NCBI RefSeq assembly: GCF_014646515.1
Contig: NZ_BMNK01000005.1
Location: forward strand, 245,710-309,709
Direction of reading: 5' to 3'
Origin: Nonomuraea glycinis
GTDB taxonomy: Bacteria > Actinomycetota > Actinomycetes > Streptosporangiales > Streptosporangiaceae
DNA: 64,000 nt
The notes under the pieces were generated by a model that searched no databases, was not told the origin of the DNA, and worked only from the letters and a program-made list of their open reading frames with translations. A program made the position numbers and the translations under genes. Positions 25,503 through 34,202 of the stretch are shown here, piece by piece. Numbering within the stretch: position 1 is the first letter of the stretch; each line of letters begins with the position of its first letter.

Positions 25503-26437
25503 GCTTCGAACTCGTCGTGCGCTCCCGCGCCCGGGCGGCCGAGGGGGTCGTGGTCCTCGACCTGCGCGACCCGTCCGGCGCCGCGCTGCCCGCCTGGGCG
25601 CCTGGCGCGCACATCGACCTCGTGCTGCCCGGCGACCTGGTCCGCCAGTATTCGCTGTGCGGGGATCCGGCCGACCGCCTGACCTGGCGGATCGCCGTCC
25701 TGCGCGAGCCCGCGGGCCGGGGCGGCTCGGCGCTGGCGCACGAGCTCCGCCCGGGCGCGACGGTCGAGGTCCGCGGGCCGCGCAACCACTTTCCCCTCCA
25801 GCCCGCGGCCCGCTATCTGTTCGTCGCGGGCGGCATCGGGATCACCCCCATCCTGCCGATGATCGCCGCCGCCGACGCGGCCGGCGCCGAGTGGCGACTG
25901 CTGTACGGAGGCCGTACGGCGGCGTCGATGGCCTTCGCCCGCGAGTTGCGCGCCGCCCACGGCGACCGGGTGGACCTGCGCCCCCAGGACGAGCACGGCC
26001 TGCTCGACCTGGAGAGCCTCCTGGCGCGGGGGACGCCGGACACCCTCGTCTACTGCTGCGGGCCCGCCCCGCTGCTGGACGCCGTCGAGAAACGCTGCGC
26101 CGAGCGCCCCCCGGGCACGCTGCACGTGGAGCGGTTCACCCCCAAGGACGCCGGCGAACCCCTGCTGGCGGGGTCCTTCGAGGTCGAACTCGCCGTTACC
26201 GGGATCACCTGCACCGTGCCACCCGGGCGGTCGATCCTCGACGTCCTCGAAGCGGCGGGCGTACAGGTCCTCACCTCCTGCCGCGAGGGCACCTGCGGCA
26301 CCTGCGAGACGGACGTACTCGCGGGTACCGTGGACCATCGGGACTCCCTCCTCACCCCCGAGGAGCAGGCGGCGGGCGACACCATGCTCATCTGCGTCTC
26401 CCGCGCCGCCTGCCCGAAGCTGGTCCTCGACCTCTGA
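25499..26437 (+). CDS. vanB: VanB-type PDR oxidoreductase (FMN, NAD(H), plant-type 2Fe-2S)
   Basis: The product is 312 residues. Domains run in order: FNR-like FMN binding (residues 1-100, with RQYSLCGDP), NAD(P) binding (about 105-220, with LFVAGGIGITPILPM and YCCGPAPLL), and a C-terminal plant-type ferredoxin (about 230-312) with the CREGTCGTCETD cluster ligands and the last Cys in LICVSRA. This is the phthalate-dioxygenase-reductase/VanB architecture, which feeds electrons from NADH to the Rieske oxygenase encoded upstream. The start ATG overlaps the previous stop. A 24-bp gap leads to the IclR gene in the same operon. Confidence 0.93.
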   Translation: MSFELVVRSRARAAEGVVVLDLRDPSGAALPAWAPGAHIDLVLPGDLVRQYSLCGDPADRLTWRIAVLREPAGRGGSALAHELRPGATVEVRGPRNHFPLQPAARYLFVAGGIGITPILPMIAAADAAGAEWRLLYGGRTAASMAFARELRAAHGDRVDLRPQDEHGLLDLESLLARGTPDTLVYCCGPAPLLDAVEKRCAERPPGTLHVERFTPKDAGEPLLAGSFEVELAVTGITCTVPPGRSILDVLEAAGVQVLTSCREGTCGTCETDVLAGTVDHRDSLLTPEEQAAGDTMLICVSRAACPKLVLDL

Positions 26438-26461
26438 CCCCCGCCGCCCCAGGAGCCGCCC

Positions 26462-27235
26462 ATGCAGGTGCCCGCGCCCCGGCGGCCGGCCGAGCGCACC
26501 GGCCCGGTCGTGGCCCGCGCGCTGCAGATCCTCGGCGCGTTCACGCCCGATCGGCGCTCGCTCACCCTCAGCGAGCTGGCCCGGCACTCCCACCTGCCCG
26601 TCTCCACCGCGCACCGGCTGGCCTCCGAGCTGGTCGCCTGGGGCGCGCTCGAACGTGACGTCTCCGGCTGCTACCGCATCGGCCTGCGCCTGTGGGAGAT
26701 CGGCTCGCTCGCCCCGCGTGGCCAGGGCCTGCGCGAATGCGCCCTGCCCTTCCTGGAGGACCTGTCGCAGGTGACCCGCGAGAACGTGCAGCTGGCCGTA
26801 CGGGAAGGCCCCGAGGTGGTCTTCGTCGAACGCATCGCGGGTAGCAAGGCCGTGCCGGTGCTCACCCGGGTCGGCGGCCGCTTCGCGCTCACCGCCACCG
26901 GCGTCGGGCTCGTCCTGCTCGCCCACGCCCCCGCCGACGTGCTGGAGGAGGTCCTGGCCAGGCCCATCAAACGCTACACGGACCGTACGCTGACCACGCC
27001 GCACCAGCTGCGCGCCACGCTCGCCGACACCCGCGCCCGCGGTTACGCGATCAGCGACCGGCAGGTCACCATGGACGCCCTGTCGGTGGCCGCGCCCATC
27101 CAGGACGCCGAGGGCGACGTGGTCGCCGCGGTGTCCCTCGTCGTGCACTACGGCAGCGCCTCACCGCACGCGCTCGCCCCGCTCGTGCTCACCAACGCCC
27201 GCGCCATCTCCCGCGCGCTGCCACTGTTCGGCTGA
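26462..27235 (+). CDS. IclR-family transcriptional regulator
   Basis: The product is 257 residues. The N-terminal winged helix (residues about 14-75) has the IclR signature ALQILGAFTPD, LTLSELARHSHLPVSTAHRLASEL and GALERD. The effector-binding GAF-like domain follows (REGPEVVFVERIAGSKAV, GGRFALTATGVGLVLLAHAP, and RGYAISDRQVTMDALSVAAPI). It is the last gene of the demethylase operon and is the probable aromatic-acid-responsive regulator of it. A perfect palindrome before vanA is a candidate site. IclR proteins often act as activators or repressors of aromatic pathways (PcaR, VanR types). Confidence 0.93.
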   Translation: MQVPAPRRPAERTGPVVARALQILGAFTPDRRSLTLSELARHSHLPVSTAHRLASELVAWGALERDVSGCYRIGLRLWEIGSLAPRGQGLRECALPFLEDLSQVTRENVQLAVREGPEVVFVERIAGSKAVPVLTRVGGRFALTATGVGLVLLAHAPADVLEEVLARPIKRYTDRTLTTPHQLRATLADTRARGYAISDRQVTMDALSVAAPIQDAEGDVVAAVSLVVHYGSASPHALAPLVLTNARAISRALPLFG

Positions 27236-27327
27236 CCCCTCGCCTTCTCGTTTACTTACCGTAATAATAGGAACGCTTTCCGTTATCACTACACGAGGAG
27301 CGTGACCTTCTGGACGAGAACCGGGCA

Positions 27328-28791
27328 ATGCCGACCTCCCTCGGCACAGGGGTGCCCAAGCCGCACCACGACCTGCGGGTGCCGGCGGACCTGATCGCGA
27401 CGGCCGAGCGCGGGCTCGGCGCCGGCGGCCGGCCGCGCAAACGCGTGCTGATCATCGGCGCCGGCATGGCCGGCCTGGTCGCCGCCTACGAGCTCATGCG
27501 CCAGGGCCACGAGCCCGTCGTCCTGGAGGCCCAGCAGCGGGTCGGCGGACGGGTGCTCACCCTGCGCGACTTCGCCCCCGGCCTGTACGCCGAAGCCGGC
27601 GCCATGCGCATCCCCCGCGTGCACGACCTCACCCTCGCCTACTGCGCCCGCTTCGGGCTCAAGCTGCGCCCGTTCGTCATGGGCAATCCCAAGGCGCTGG
27701 CCTACATCCAGGGCGTCCGCACCACGATCGGCAAGCTCGACGCCGACCCGCAGATCATCGACTTCGAGCTGGCCGAGCACGAACGCGGCCGCTCCTACGA
27801 AGACCTGTGGCGCACCGCCACGCAGGAGATCCACGACCTCTACGCCCAGGAGGGCGAGAACGCGCTCGACCGCATCTGCGCCGAGTACGACCGCTACTCC
27901 ATCCGCAGCTTCCTGCGTGAGCGTGGCTTCTCCGAAGGGGCCATCGAGCTCTACGGCGTCATGAGCTTCCGGGAGTCCAACCTCAACGCCGCGATCATCG
28001 AGCAGTTCCGCGAGATCATCGGGCGGGCGTTCGAGGACATGCAGGAGATCGAGGGCGGCTCCGACCGGCTGCCGACCGCCTTCTACCACGAGCTCAGGCA
28101 GCACATCCGGTTCGGCCACGAGGTCACGGCCATCGAACAGGGCGACCACACGGTCAGCCTGCACGTCAGAACGGGCTCCGGCAGGACCACGATCACCGGC
28201 GACTACGCCATCTGCACCATCCCGTTCTCGGTGCTGCGCGACGTCGAGACCACCCCCGCCTTCTCCCGGCGCAAACAGCGCGCCATCCGCGAGCTCAACT
28301 ACAACGCCTCCACCAAGATCCTGCTGCAGGTACGGCGGGCGTTCTGGGAGCGCACCGACGGCATCGTCGGCGGCACCACGGTCACCGACCTGCCGATCCG
28401 GCGGATCTGCTATCCCTCGCACACGGCCCCCGGCGACGAGCGCTCGATCCTGCTGGCCAGCTACACCTGGGGGCAGGACGCGCTGCGCTGGGGCGCGATG
28501 TCCCCGCAGAAACGGGTCGAGCAGGCCCTGGAGGACGTCGCCAAGATCCACCCGGAGATCCACGACCACGTCGAGTTCGGCGTCACCCACGCCTGGTACA
28601 ACGACCCCTACGCGGCCGGGGCCTTCGCCCTGTTCGAGCCACACCAGCAGAGCAACCTGCACGACGCGATCATCGCCCCGGAGGGCCGCGTGCACTTCGC
28701 CGGCGAACACTGCTCCCTGTGGCACGCCTGGATCGAGGGCGCTCTGGAATCAGGCCTGAGCGCGGCTCGAGCCGTCCACGAGGCAGCCTGA
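27328..28791 (+). CDS. Flavin monoamine oxidase / L-amino acid oxidase-like protein
   Basis: The product is 487 residues. The dinucleotide-binding motif is VLIIGAGMAGLVAAYELMRQGH (seen in parts at residues about 39-60), followed by LEAQQRVGGRVLTL and the GAMRIP motif of L-amino acid oxidases (Arg is the substrate carboxylate ligand). The C-terminus has HFAGEHCSLWHAWIEGALESG, the FAD-binding and substrate-cage region of this family. It oxidises an amine or amino acid to imine with H2O2 production. No signal peptide precedes it. An AT-rich stretch with TTACCGTAA at 27256-27264 lies upstream and is a probable promoter or operator. Its 3' end, with the stop codon, is duplicated. Confidence 0.88.
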   Translation: MPTSLGTGVPKPHHDLRVPADLIATAERGLGAGGRPRKRVLIIGAGMAGLVAAYELMRQGHEPVVLEAQQRVGGRVLTLRDFAPGLYAEAGAMRIPRVHDLTLAYCARFGLKLRPFVMGNPKALAYIQGVRTTIGKLDADPQIIDFELAEHERGRSYEDLWRTATQEIHDLYAQEGENALDRICAEYDRYSIRSFLRERGFSEGAIELYGVMSFRESNLNAAIIEQFREIIGRAFEDMQEIEGGSDRLPTAFYHELRQHIRFGHEVTAIEQGDHTVSLHVRTGSGRTTITGDYAICTIPFSVLRDVETTPAFSRRKQRAIRELNYNASTKILLQVRRAFWERTDGIVGGTTVTDLPIRRICYPSHTAPGDERSILLASYTWGQDALRWGAMSPQKRVEQALEDVAKIHPEIHDHVEFGVTHAWYNDPYAAGAFALFEPHQQSNLHDAIIAPEGRVHFAGEHCSLWHAWIEGALESGLSAARAVHEAA

Positions 28792-28853
28792 TCTCACCCC
28801 GCACAGCCCGAGCCGTTCACCAGGCAGCCTGATCTCACCCCCCGTACAGCCCC
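28769..28853. repeat. 41/43-bp tandem duplication across the amine oxidase stop codon
   Basis: The unit at 28769-28809 contains the last codons and TGA stop of the amine oxidase gene. It is followed directly by a near-copy at 28810-28853 (a few substitutions and a 2-bp insertion). It is the third such duplication over a gene end in this window. Confidence 0.9.
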
Positions 28854-28877
28854 GAAACCTATGGTGCTGTGCGGGGG

Positions 28878-29123
28878 TCAGGGGTGGGCCGTCGCGTTGC
28901 TGTAGTGGTGGAGGCGGGCTGCTGCCGTGTTCAGGTCGGTGGCGGCTTGCAGGCAGGCGGCGCGGTGGGCGTTCACCGAGGCGCGGAGCCAGGACGGGGC
29001 GATGCCGCTGGCCGCGAGGCCGGCTTCGATCTCCCGGAGGCGTTCGGCGCAGGCGGTGAGGGCCTGGGCGTCCGCGCGCAGGACTTCGGCGTGGGCGGCG
29101 ATCGCCGCGAGGTCGGCTGACAT
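28878..29123 (-). CDS. EspC-like small helical protein (type VII secretion target family)
   Basis: The product is 81 residues and entirely helical, with no signal peptide. It begins MSADLAAIAAHAEVLRADAQAL, here split as MSADLAAIAAHAEVL and RADAQALTACAERL, and has a central turn (ASGIAPSWL) and a second long helix. Size, low charge and helix-turn-helix hairpin fit the EspC/WXG100-like proteins exported by ESX systems; a classical WxG is absent (PSW instead). The ATG has GGAG at 7 bp and lies 11 bp after the stop of the lipase-like gene, so it is the last gene of the P450-dioxygenase-hydrolase operon. It could be a chaperone or co-secreted partner of that hydrolase. Confidence 0.65.
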   Translation of the reverse strand: MSADLAAIAAHAEVLRADAQALTACAERLREIEAGLAASGIAPSWLRASVNAHRAACLQAATDLNTAAARLHHYSNATAHP

Positions 29124-29134
29124 CGCTCCTCCGG

Positions 29135-31351
29135 TCAGGTGGCGGAGATGGGGACGGCGGCGTCGCGGAGCGCCTGACGACGGGTGGACGCCAGGCACAG
29201 CAGGGGCCGGGCGCCGTCGAGCCCCAGCTCCCGCAGCCGGTCGGCCAGCGGGTGCGCGGCCTCGGGGGCGACGCTCAGCCGCAGCAGCGGCAGGGGGTGC
29301 AGCCGGGCCGGTCCGCGGGTCCGCACACACGAGCGCAGCGTGGTGCCGCCCCCGCCCGCGTAGCCGACCAGGTCGCGGTCGAGCGTCGGCAGCCAGGGAC
29401 CGAGCCGCCCCCGCAGGGTGAGAATCTCGTCGCCGGGACTTCCGACGGTGACACGGGCGCACCGCCGGGTGAGCCGGAACTCCAGCGGCGTCCGGTGCGG
29501 CTCGCCGCCCCACAACCGGGGCGCGACGACGAAGGTGGCGGCGGTGTCGACCACGGAGCCGACCAGGTAACTGCCCGAGCGCCGCCGCGCCGCGCCGCGC
29601 AGCAGGTCGGGCCAGGCCAGGAACGACCGCCGGCGCCCGCCGCCGTCCGGCCCCGGCACGACGACGCCGAGGTGCAGCTCGCGGTAGCCGCCCGCGCTGG
29701 TGCGCCGGTTCCAGGCGGCGTGCACGCAGACCAGGGCCCGGCCGCCGACCCGCAGGGCGGGACCCGTCCCGGTGCCCTCCAGCAGCCGGGCCGCCGCCGA
29801 AGGGTCCACGGTGAAGTACGCCGTGAGCGCGCTGCCGTCCCGGCACCTGATCGGCAGCTCGACCGCTCCCGCCGGGCCGTCCAGCGAGTAGGTCGGCACG
29901 GTCAGGAAGGGGAAGCCCGTCAGGTCGGGGACGTGGTCGAACAGCTGGTAGGCCTGTGAGCGGACGACGGGCCCGGCGAAGGGTGCGAGCCGCTCGTCGA
30001 GGTGCGCGCGGGCCTCGGGCAGGTCGTCGGCGAGGTTGGCCAGATAGTGCTCGATGCTGTGGCAGAGCGGAAACAGGTGGGTGGAGTCGAAGTAGTCGAC
30101 CACGTACCAGTCGGGATGCAGGTCGAAGCAGCCACCCGCGCCCTGCCCGTCGAGGGTGGGGATGATGTCGTGCTGGTTGGTGACGCTGGCGACGAAGGTG
30201 CGCGGGTCGGCGGGCCGCTTGAAGTCGACGGGCGAGCCGATCGCGATGACGTGGGTGACCGCGTAGCGGGCGCAGAACTCGGCGTCCTGCGCCAGGTTCA
30301 TGATCGCCGCGCCGCCCGCGCTGTGCCCCATGAGCGCCAGCTCGGCGCCCTCCGCCAGGCCGTAGTCGGCGACGGCCCTGGCCAGCGCGCGACTGAAGGG
30401 GCTGCTGTCCAGCACGGCACTGCTGAACGCGCCGAGCAGATCCTGGGGCGAGTCGCCGCTGGGCCGTCCGGCTCGCATGCCCGGCGCCTGGAGAACGTGA
30501 CGGACCACGCCGTCGGGACCCTCGACGCTCCGAATGAGGATCCGCCCCGTGGTGCCGACTGTGCTGATGTCGCGCAGGAATCCGAGCAGCGACCCACGCC
30601 GGCTCAGCCGGGCGGCTTCGGCGCCGGTCAGTTCGGTCCGGCGTGCGACGCCCTCGCCCGTGTCGAGGGCGGCCACGGCCCTGTTGCTCAGACCGGTGAG
30701 CGGGTCGGCGGTGACGTAGCCCTTGCCGGTCGCGATGAGCCAGGCGGCGGCGTCGTTGAGCGGGTTCTCGTCCAGCAGCGCGCGCAGGGCGAGAACTTCG
30801 CCGAAGACCGGGGCGAGCTGGCTGAGCGCGTGCACCGCGCCACGGTCCTTGAGCAGGGCGCGCAGCGCCCGGACGGCCTCCAAGTCACGGTCGGCGGCGG
30901 CCGCGTCGATGAGCCGGGCCAGCATGGGGTCGTCGGTCAGCTCGGGATGGTCGACCGCGACGGCGGCGATGCGCAGCCGCAGCGAGGTGGCCAGCACGTG
31001 CACGGCCAGGCTCTCCGCCCCCGCCATGGCGCCGATCTTGGCGGCCGCGGTGGCCAGCCGGCCACCGGTGAGCGCGCAGCCGAGGCCCTGGCCGTTGGTG
31101 GTCGCCCGCAGCAGCGCGCGGTAGGCCGGACGAGCCGCCGCCGGCCTGCGCGGCAGGGCCCGCAGCAGCGCGCCGTCGGTGAGCGCGGCCGTCGCGTGGG
31201 CCGCCGTTTCCTGGATCGTGACCGCGACCTCGACCAACTCGCGCGCCGCCCCCCGCAACGCCCCAGCAGCCGAATCGCCGATCCCGCTCGCCTTTCCGGC
31301 GGCCGGGGCGGCTTTCGCGTGCTCGGGCGCCGGATCGTCGTTCCCGTTCAC
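29135..31351 (-). CDS. Large alpha/beta hydrolase, lipase-like
   Basis: The product is 738 residues. The GTG start at 31351 overlaps the stop of the dioxygenase gene (GTGA). Residues about 1-250 are helical and Ala-rich. The hydrolase core has ALMGHSAGGAAIMNL with the nucleophile Ser near 344 (GxSxG), VIAIGSPVDF, the probable catalytic Asp in TNQHDIIPTLDG near 394, and a His in CHSIEHYL near 433. This order is that of class-3-type lipases and related esterases. Residues about 470-738 are beta-rich and of unknown type. There is no signal peptide. In the operon it could release the fatty-acid substrate, or hydrolyse an ester of the product. Confidence 0.85.
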   Translation of the reverse strand: MNGNDDPAPEHAKAAPAAGKASGIGDSAAGALRGAARELVEVAVTIQETAAHATAALTDGALLRALPRRPAAARPAYRALLRATTNGQGLGCALTGGRLATAAAKIGAMAGAESLAVHVLATSLRLRIAAVAVDHPELTDDPMLARLIDAAAADRDLEAVRALRALLKDRGAVHALSQLAPVFGEVLALRALLDENPLNDAAAWLIATGKGYVTADPLTGLSNRAVAALDTGEGVARRTELTGAEAARLSRRGSLLGFLRDISTVGTTGRILIRSVEGPDGVVRHVLQAPGMRAGRPSGDSPQDLLGAFSSAVLDSSPFSRALARAVADYGLAEGAELALMGHSAGGAAIMNLAQDAEFCARYAVTHVIAIGSPVDFKRPADPRTFVASVTNQHDIIPTLDGQGAGGCFDLHPDWYVVDYFDSTHLFPLCHSIEHYLANLADDLPEARAHLDERLAPFAGPVVRSQAYQLFDHVPDLTGFPFLTVPTYSLDGPAGAVELPIRCRDGSALTAYFTVDPSAAARLLEGTGTGPALRVGGRALVCVHAAWNRRTSAGGYRELHLGVVVPGPDGGGRRRSFLAWPDLLRGAARRRSGSYLVGSVVDTAATFVVAPRLWGGEPHRTPLEFRLTRRCARVTVGSPGDEILTLRGRLGPWLPTLDRDLVGYAGGGGTTLRSCVRTRGPARLHPLPLLRLSVAPEAAHPLADRLRELGLDGARPLLCLASTRRQALRDAAVPISAT

Positions 31352-32925
31352 CTGTCCGACCGCCGGGACATGCTGACGAAGCGGGGGCTGGGATCCTCCG
31401 GCGTGTTGCGGTGCAGCACGTCCGACAGCGTGTGGGTGGTCGCGATGATCCGCATGCCGTACGGGGAGAAGGTGGCGGCGTTGAACACCCTCGGCGCGAG
31501 CAGCGGGTTGGTGAGCGCCTGGGAGAAGGCGTCGATAGCGATGATCTTGGTCAGCAACGGTGGCAGGATCGCGTCGGGGGATCCGGGCTCCTCGGCGAAC
31601 AGCCCGACGTACAGGTCGAGGTCGTCGACGCCGTGGTAGAGCTCGCGCAGCGCGCCGGTGACCCGCTCGTCGCCGGAGATCTGCTCGAACGCGCGCACCC
31701 GGGGAAAGCGGCAGTGCTCGCGGTAGCTGTTGTACGGGGCCAGGTCGAGCGTGCGGGAGTCGGCGATGCTGGCCACATCGACCTCCCGCAGCAGGGGATC
31801 GGTGTTGAACAGGCCGAGGCGGCCGGCCCGCTGGCGTGAGGCGTCCTCGAAGAGCCGGCCGAGACCGGGACCGGGGATCAGCGAGCCGCCGAGCAGGGTC
31901 TGCGCCATCGGCAGCTCGCCCCCGCCCACCGACAGGCGCGACGGGATCAGGCTGTGCCAGCGGTAGACGAGGTTGAACTCCACCGACGCCCAGTTCTGCC
32001 GGTGCCAGGGTGCGCCGGTCAGCATCGCCGACAGCTGCCGGTCCAGGGTGAACCGGAAGTGGTAGGGGGTGATGTGGTTGATGTACTCCTCGACGACCAG
32101 CTTGATCAGCAGCACGATGAGGATGTTGCGCGTCGTCTGGAACAGCCGCTCGTCGTCCCAGCCCGGGTAGTGCCGGGCGAGCAGCCGGGCGACCCTGTTG
32201 TGCTCGCGCAGGAACAGCACCGTGAGCATGGTGAACCCGAGCTGGATGTTGCCCCGGTCGCTCCCGGTGGCGAACAGCGTGTCGCGCTGCGCGTCGGTGA
32301 GCTCGTCGAAGCGGATGACGCGCAACGCGTCGAACTCCGGCTTGATCTTGCCGTTCTCGCACAGGTAGGGCGGGAACTCCCCGCCGTTGACCAGCCGGCT
32401 CTTCAGCAGCCCGCCGTCGAAGGCGCGCAGCGCCGCCGTCACCGCCGGGTTGAGGCCGTACAGCTGATTGAGGTCGATGTGGTGGTTGGAGCTGTTCTTG
32501 CGCGGGTCGCGCGGGACGGTGGTGTCGCCGCGCAGGAAACCGTCGGTGAACCACTGGGCGAAGTAGGCGAACAGCACCGTGGAGCGCGGGCAGGGGATCG
32601 TCTCGCCGCGGGTGAACAGGTCGGCGGCGCGCTCGGGCGTGGGCCGGCTCCCCTCGGGGGCCGGCATCGGGGGCAGGTGCCTGCCGCTGTAGGTGCGGTC
32701 GGTCAGCGAGGCCCACGAGGTGTAGCCGGCCATCGTGCTCAGCGGCTCGGGGCGCGGCGGCATCTCGCGGATCGCGTGGTCGATCAGGGAGGCGTTGACC
32801 CGGCGCCGGACCGGCTGGATCGACTGTACGAGATCCCACACCGGCCGGCCGTTGGTCAGGGCCAGGAACCTGAGCCGGTTGACGAGGCCGTCCGTGGCGA
32901 TGCCGCGCGCTGTGCTCGCCGCCAT
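31348..32925 (-). CDS. Prostaglandin-endoperoxide-synthase-like haem dioxygenase/peroxidase
   Basis: The product is 525 residues of the animal haem peroxidase superfamily, in the branch of cyclooxygenases and linoleate dioxygenases. In order: LFAYFAQWFTDGF (residues 118-130, matching the distal helix FAFFAQHFTHQFF of PGHS), DLNQLYG (151-157), FLREHNRVARLL (238-249), LVVEEYINHITPYHF, and FNLVYRWHSLIP (318-328). The last preserves the PGHS catalytic Tyr385 (Y321) and proximal haem His388 (H324). The distal Gln is kept (Q124) but the distal His207 is Asp (D128). ATG 32925 with AGGAGA upstream is 3 bp from the end of the P450 gene. It probably inserts O2 into an unsaturated fatty acid. The EGF domain of animal PGHS is absent. 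Confidence 0.88.
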   Translation of the reverse strand: MAASTARGIATDGLVNRLRFLALTNGRPVWDLVQSIQPVRRRVNASLIDHAIREMPPRPEPLSTMAGYTSWASLTDRTYSGRHLPPMPAPEGSRPTPERAADLFTRGETIPCPRSTVLFAYFAQWFTDGFLRGDTTVPRDPRKNSSNHHIDLNQLYGLNPAVTAALRAFDGGLLKSRLVNGGEFPPYLCENGKIKPEFDALRVIRFDELTDAQRDTLFATGSDRGNIQLGFTMLTVLFLREHNRVARLLARHYPGWDDERLFQTTRNILIVLLIKLVVEEYINHITPYHFRFTLDRQLSAMLTGAPWHRQNWASVEFNLVYRWHSLIPSRLSVGGGELPMAQTLLGGSLIPGPGLGRLFEDASRQRAGRLGLFNTDPLLREVDVASIADSRTLDLAPYNSYREHCRFPRVRAFEQISGDERVTGALRELYHGVDDLDLYVGLFAEEPGSPDAILPPLLTKIIAIDAFSQALTNPLLAPRVFNAATFSPYGMRIIATTHTLSDVLHRNTPEDPSPRFVSMSRRSDR

Positions 32926-32927
32926 CG

Positions 32928-34202
32928 TCAGCTCTCCTGCCCTTCGGCGCCGAGCCCGAGGACGAACCGGTCGGGGAAGATCCCCGCGGCGCGCTCGATC
33001 CGCCCTTCGGGCGGCGGGAGCAGGCGCACCCCTGGACGCAGCAGCAGACGGCGTACGGTCTCGGCGACCACCACCCTGGCCGGATGCACGCCGAGGCAGG
33101 CGTGGTGGCCGTAACCGAAGAACAGCTGGTGGTGGCCCGGCCGGTCGAGCCGGAACGCGTCGGGCTCCGGCACCACGTCCGCGTCGAACATGGCCGACGC
33201 GGGCGACGCCAGGACGAACGTGCCCGCCGGGATCACCGTGGCGCGCGGGGTGCCGGCGGCCAGGACGTGGTCGCGCTCGCACAGCCGGGGGAGCAGCTTG
33301 AAGAGCGGGTTGAACCGCAGCGCCTCCCAGACGTAGCGGTCGAAGAGCTCGGGGTCGCCGGCGGCCGCGGTGGCCTCGGCCAGCCTCTCGGGGCGCAGCA
33401 GCAGCTGCTCGACGGCCTCGACCATGGCCCCGGGCGCGCTCTCGACGAAGCCCAGGGGCAGGCCCGCCATGTTGATCACGATGCGGTCGTCGGGCAGGTC
33501 GGAGCGGGCCAGCCGGGCGAAGACGTCGTCGGGCAGGTCGTCCAGCCCCGCCCGGTATGCGGCGAGCCGGTCACGCAGGTAGCCGATCATCTCCCCGCCC
33601 GCCTGGACGGACGAGGCCTGGATGTCCGGATCGCCCAGGAAGTTGGCGAAGCCGTCGGTGACGACGGCCCGCGTCCAGCGCGACAGCGTCTGCTGGTCGG
33701 GGCCGGGAAAGCCGAAGTAGCGCGCGCACACGCCCAGGGCGACGGGCCGGAACAGCGCGTGGACCGCCTCCACCCGCCCGTCGGGCCAGGCGGCGTCCAG
33801 CAGCTCGTCGGCGATGCTCCCGGCCAGCTCCCGCACGTCGGCCACGTCACGCGGGTCGAGCATGACCTGCATCAGGCCCTTCTCCCGCCAGTTCATGGCG
33901 GTGGCGTCCCGGCCCAGCATGAAAGGGCCGCCCAGCGCGGCGTCCAGCCGCGGACCGAAGGCGCGCACCGAGAAGACCTCCTCGCGGGAGAGCACCTCGG
34001 TGACGTCGGCGTAGCGGGTCACGACCGTGAAGGCGGGGGTGACGAAGATGGGCCGCCGCTCCCGGAGCTCGGCGAACAGGGCCCGCCACTCGGTGCGCAT
34101 CCACTCCCGGACCAGACCGAACGCGGCCAGCGGGTCCCGGGCGAGGGCCTCCTCGTATCTCTCCAGATGGCCACCCGTGGTCGCCTGATCGACAGCACCC
34201 AT
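32928..34202 (-). CDS. Cytochrome P450
   Basis: The product is 424 residues and soluble. ATG 34202 has GGAAGG upstream; the longer open frame to 34262 is not needed. The haem-thiolate motif is FFGYGHHACLG, with the Cys near 369. The ExxR motif is EALR. The I-helix is unusual: aligned on the following LLLRP segment, the canonical AGxE/DTT stretch reads GFVESA, so the oxygen-activating Thr is Ser and the small Ala-Gly pair is Gly-Phe. That makes it a candidate for a P450 that uses a hydroperoxide substrate rather than O2 plus electrons. No ferredoxin is nearby. It is the first gene of the operon, followed after 2 bp by the PGHS-like dioxygenase. Confidence 0.93.
   Translation of the reverse strand: MGAVDQATTGGHLERYEEALARDPLAAFGLVREWMRTEWRALFAELRERRPIFVTPAFTVVTRYADVTEVLSREEVFSVRAFGPRLDAALGGPFMLGRDATAMNWREKGLMQVMLDPRDVADVRELAGSIADELLDAAWPDGRVEAVHALFRPVALGVCARYFGFPGPDQQTLSRWTRAVVTDGFANFLGDPDIQASSVQAGGEMIGYLRDRLAAYRAGLDDLPDDVFARLARSDLPDDRIVINMAGLPLGFVESAPGAMVEAVEQLLLRPERLAEATAAAGDPELFDRYVWEALRFNPLFKLLPRLCERDHVLAAGTPRATVIPAGTFVLASPASAMFDADVVPEPDAFRLDRPGHHQLFFGYGHHACLGVHPARVVVAETVRRLLLRPGVRLLPPPEGRIERAAGIFPDRFVLGLGAEGQES

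Noticed and set aside
30002..31639. A 545-residue plus-strand frame opposite the lipase-like gene
   Set aside because: It has no motifs and the composition is typical of an antisense frame; the minus strand has a complete hydrolase and a conserved operon layout.
29135..32839. A single 1234-residue protein covering both dioxygenase and lipase regions
   Set aside because: The N-terminal 490 residues of that frame are Arg/Pro-rich noise opposite the true dioxygenase frame. The lipase starts at GTG 31351, overlapping the dioxygenase stop.
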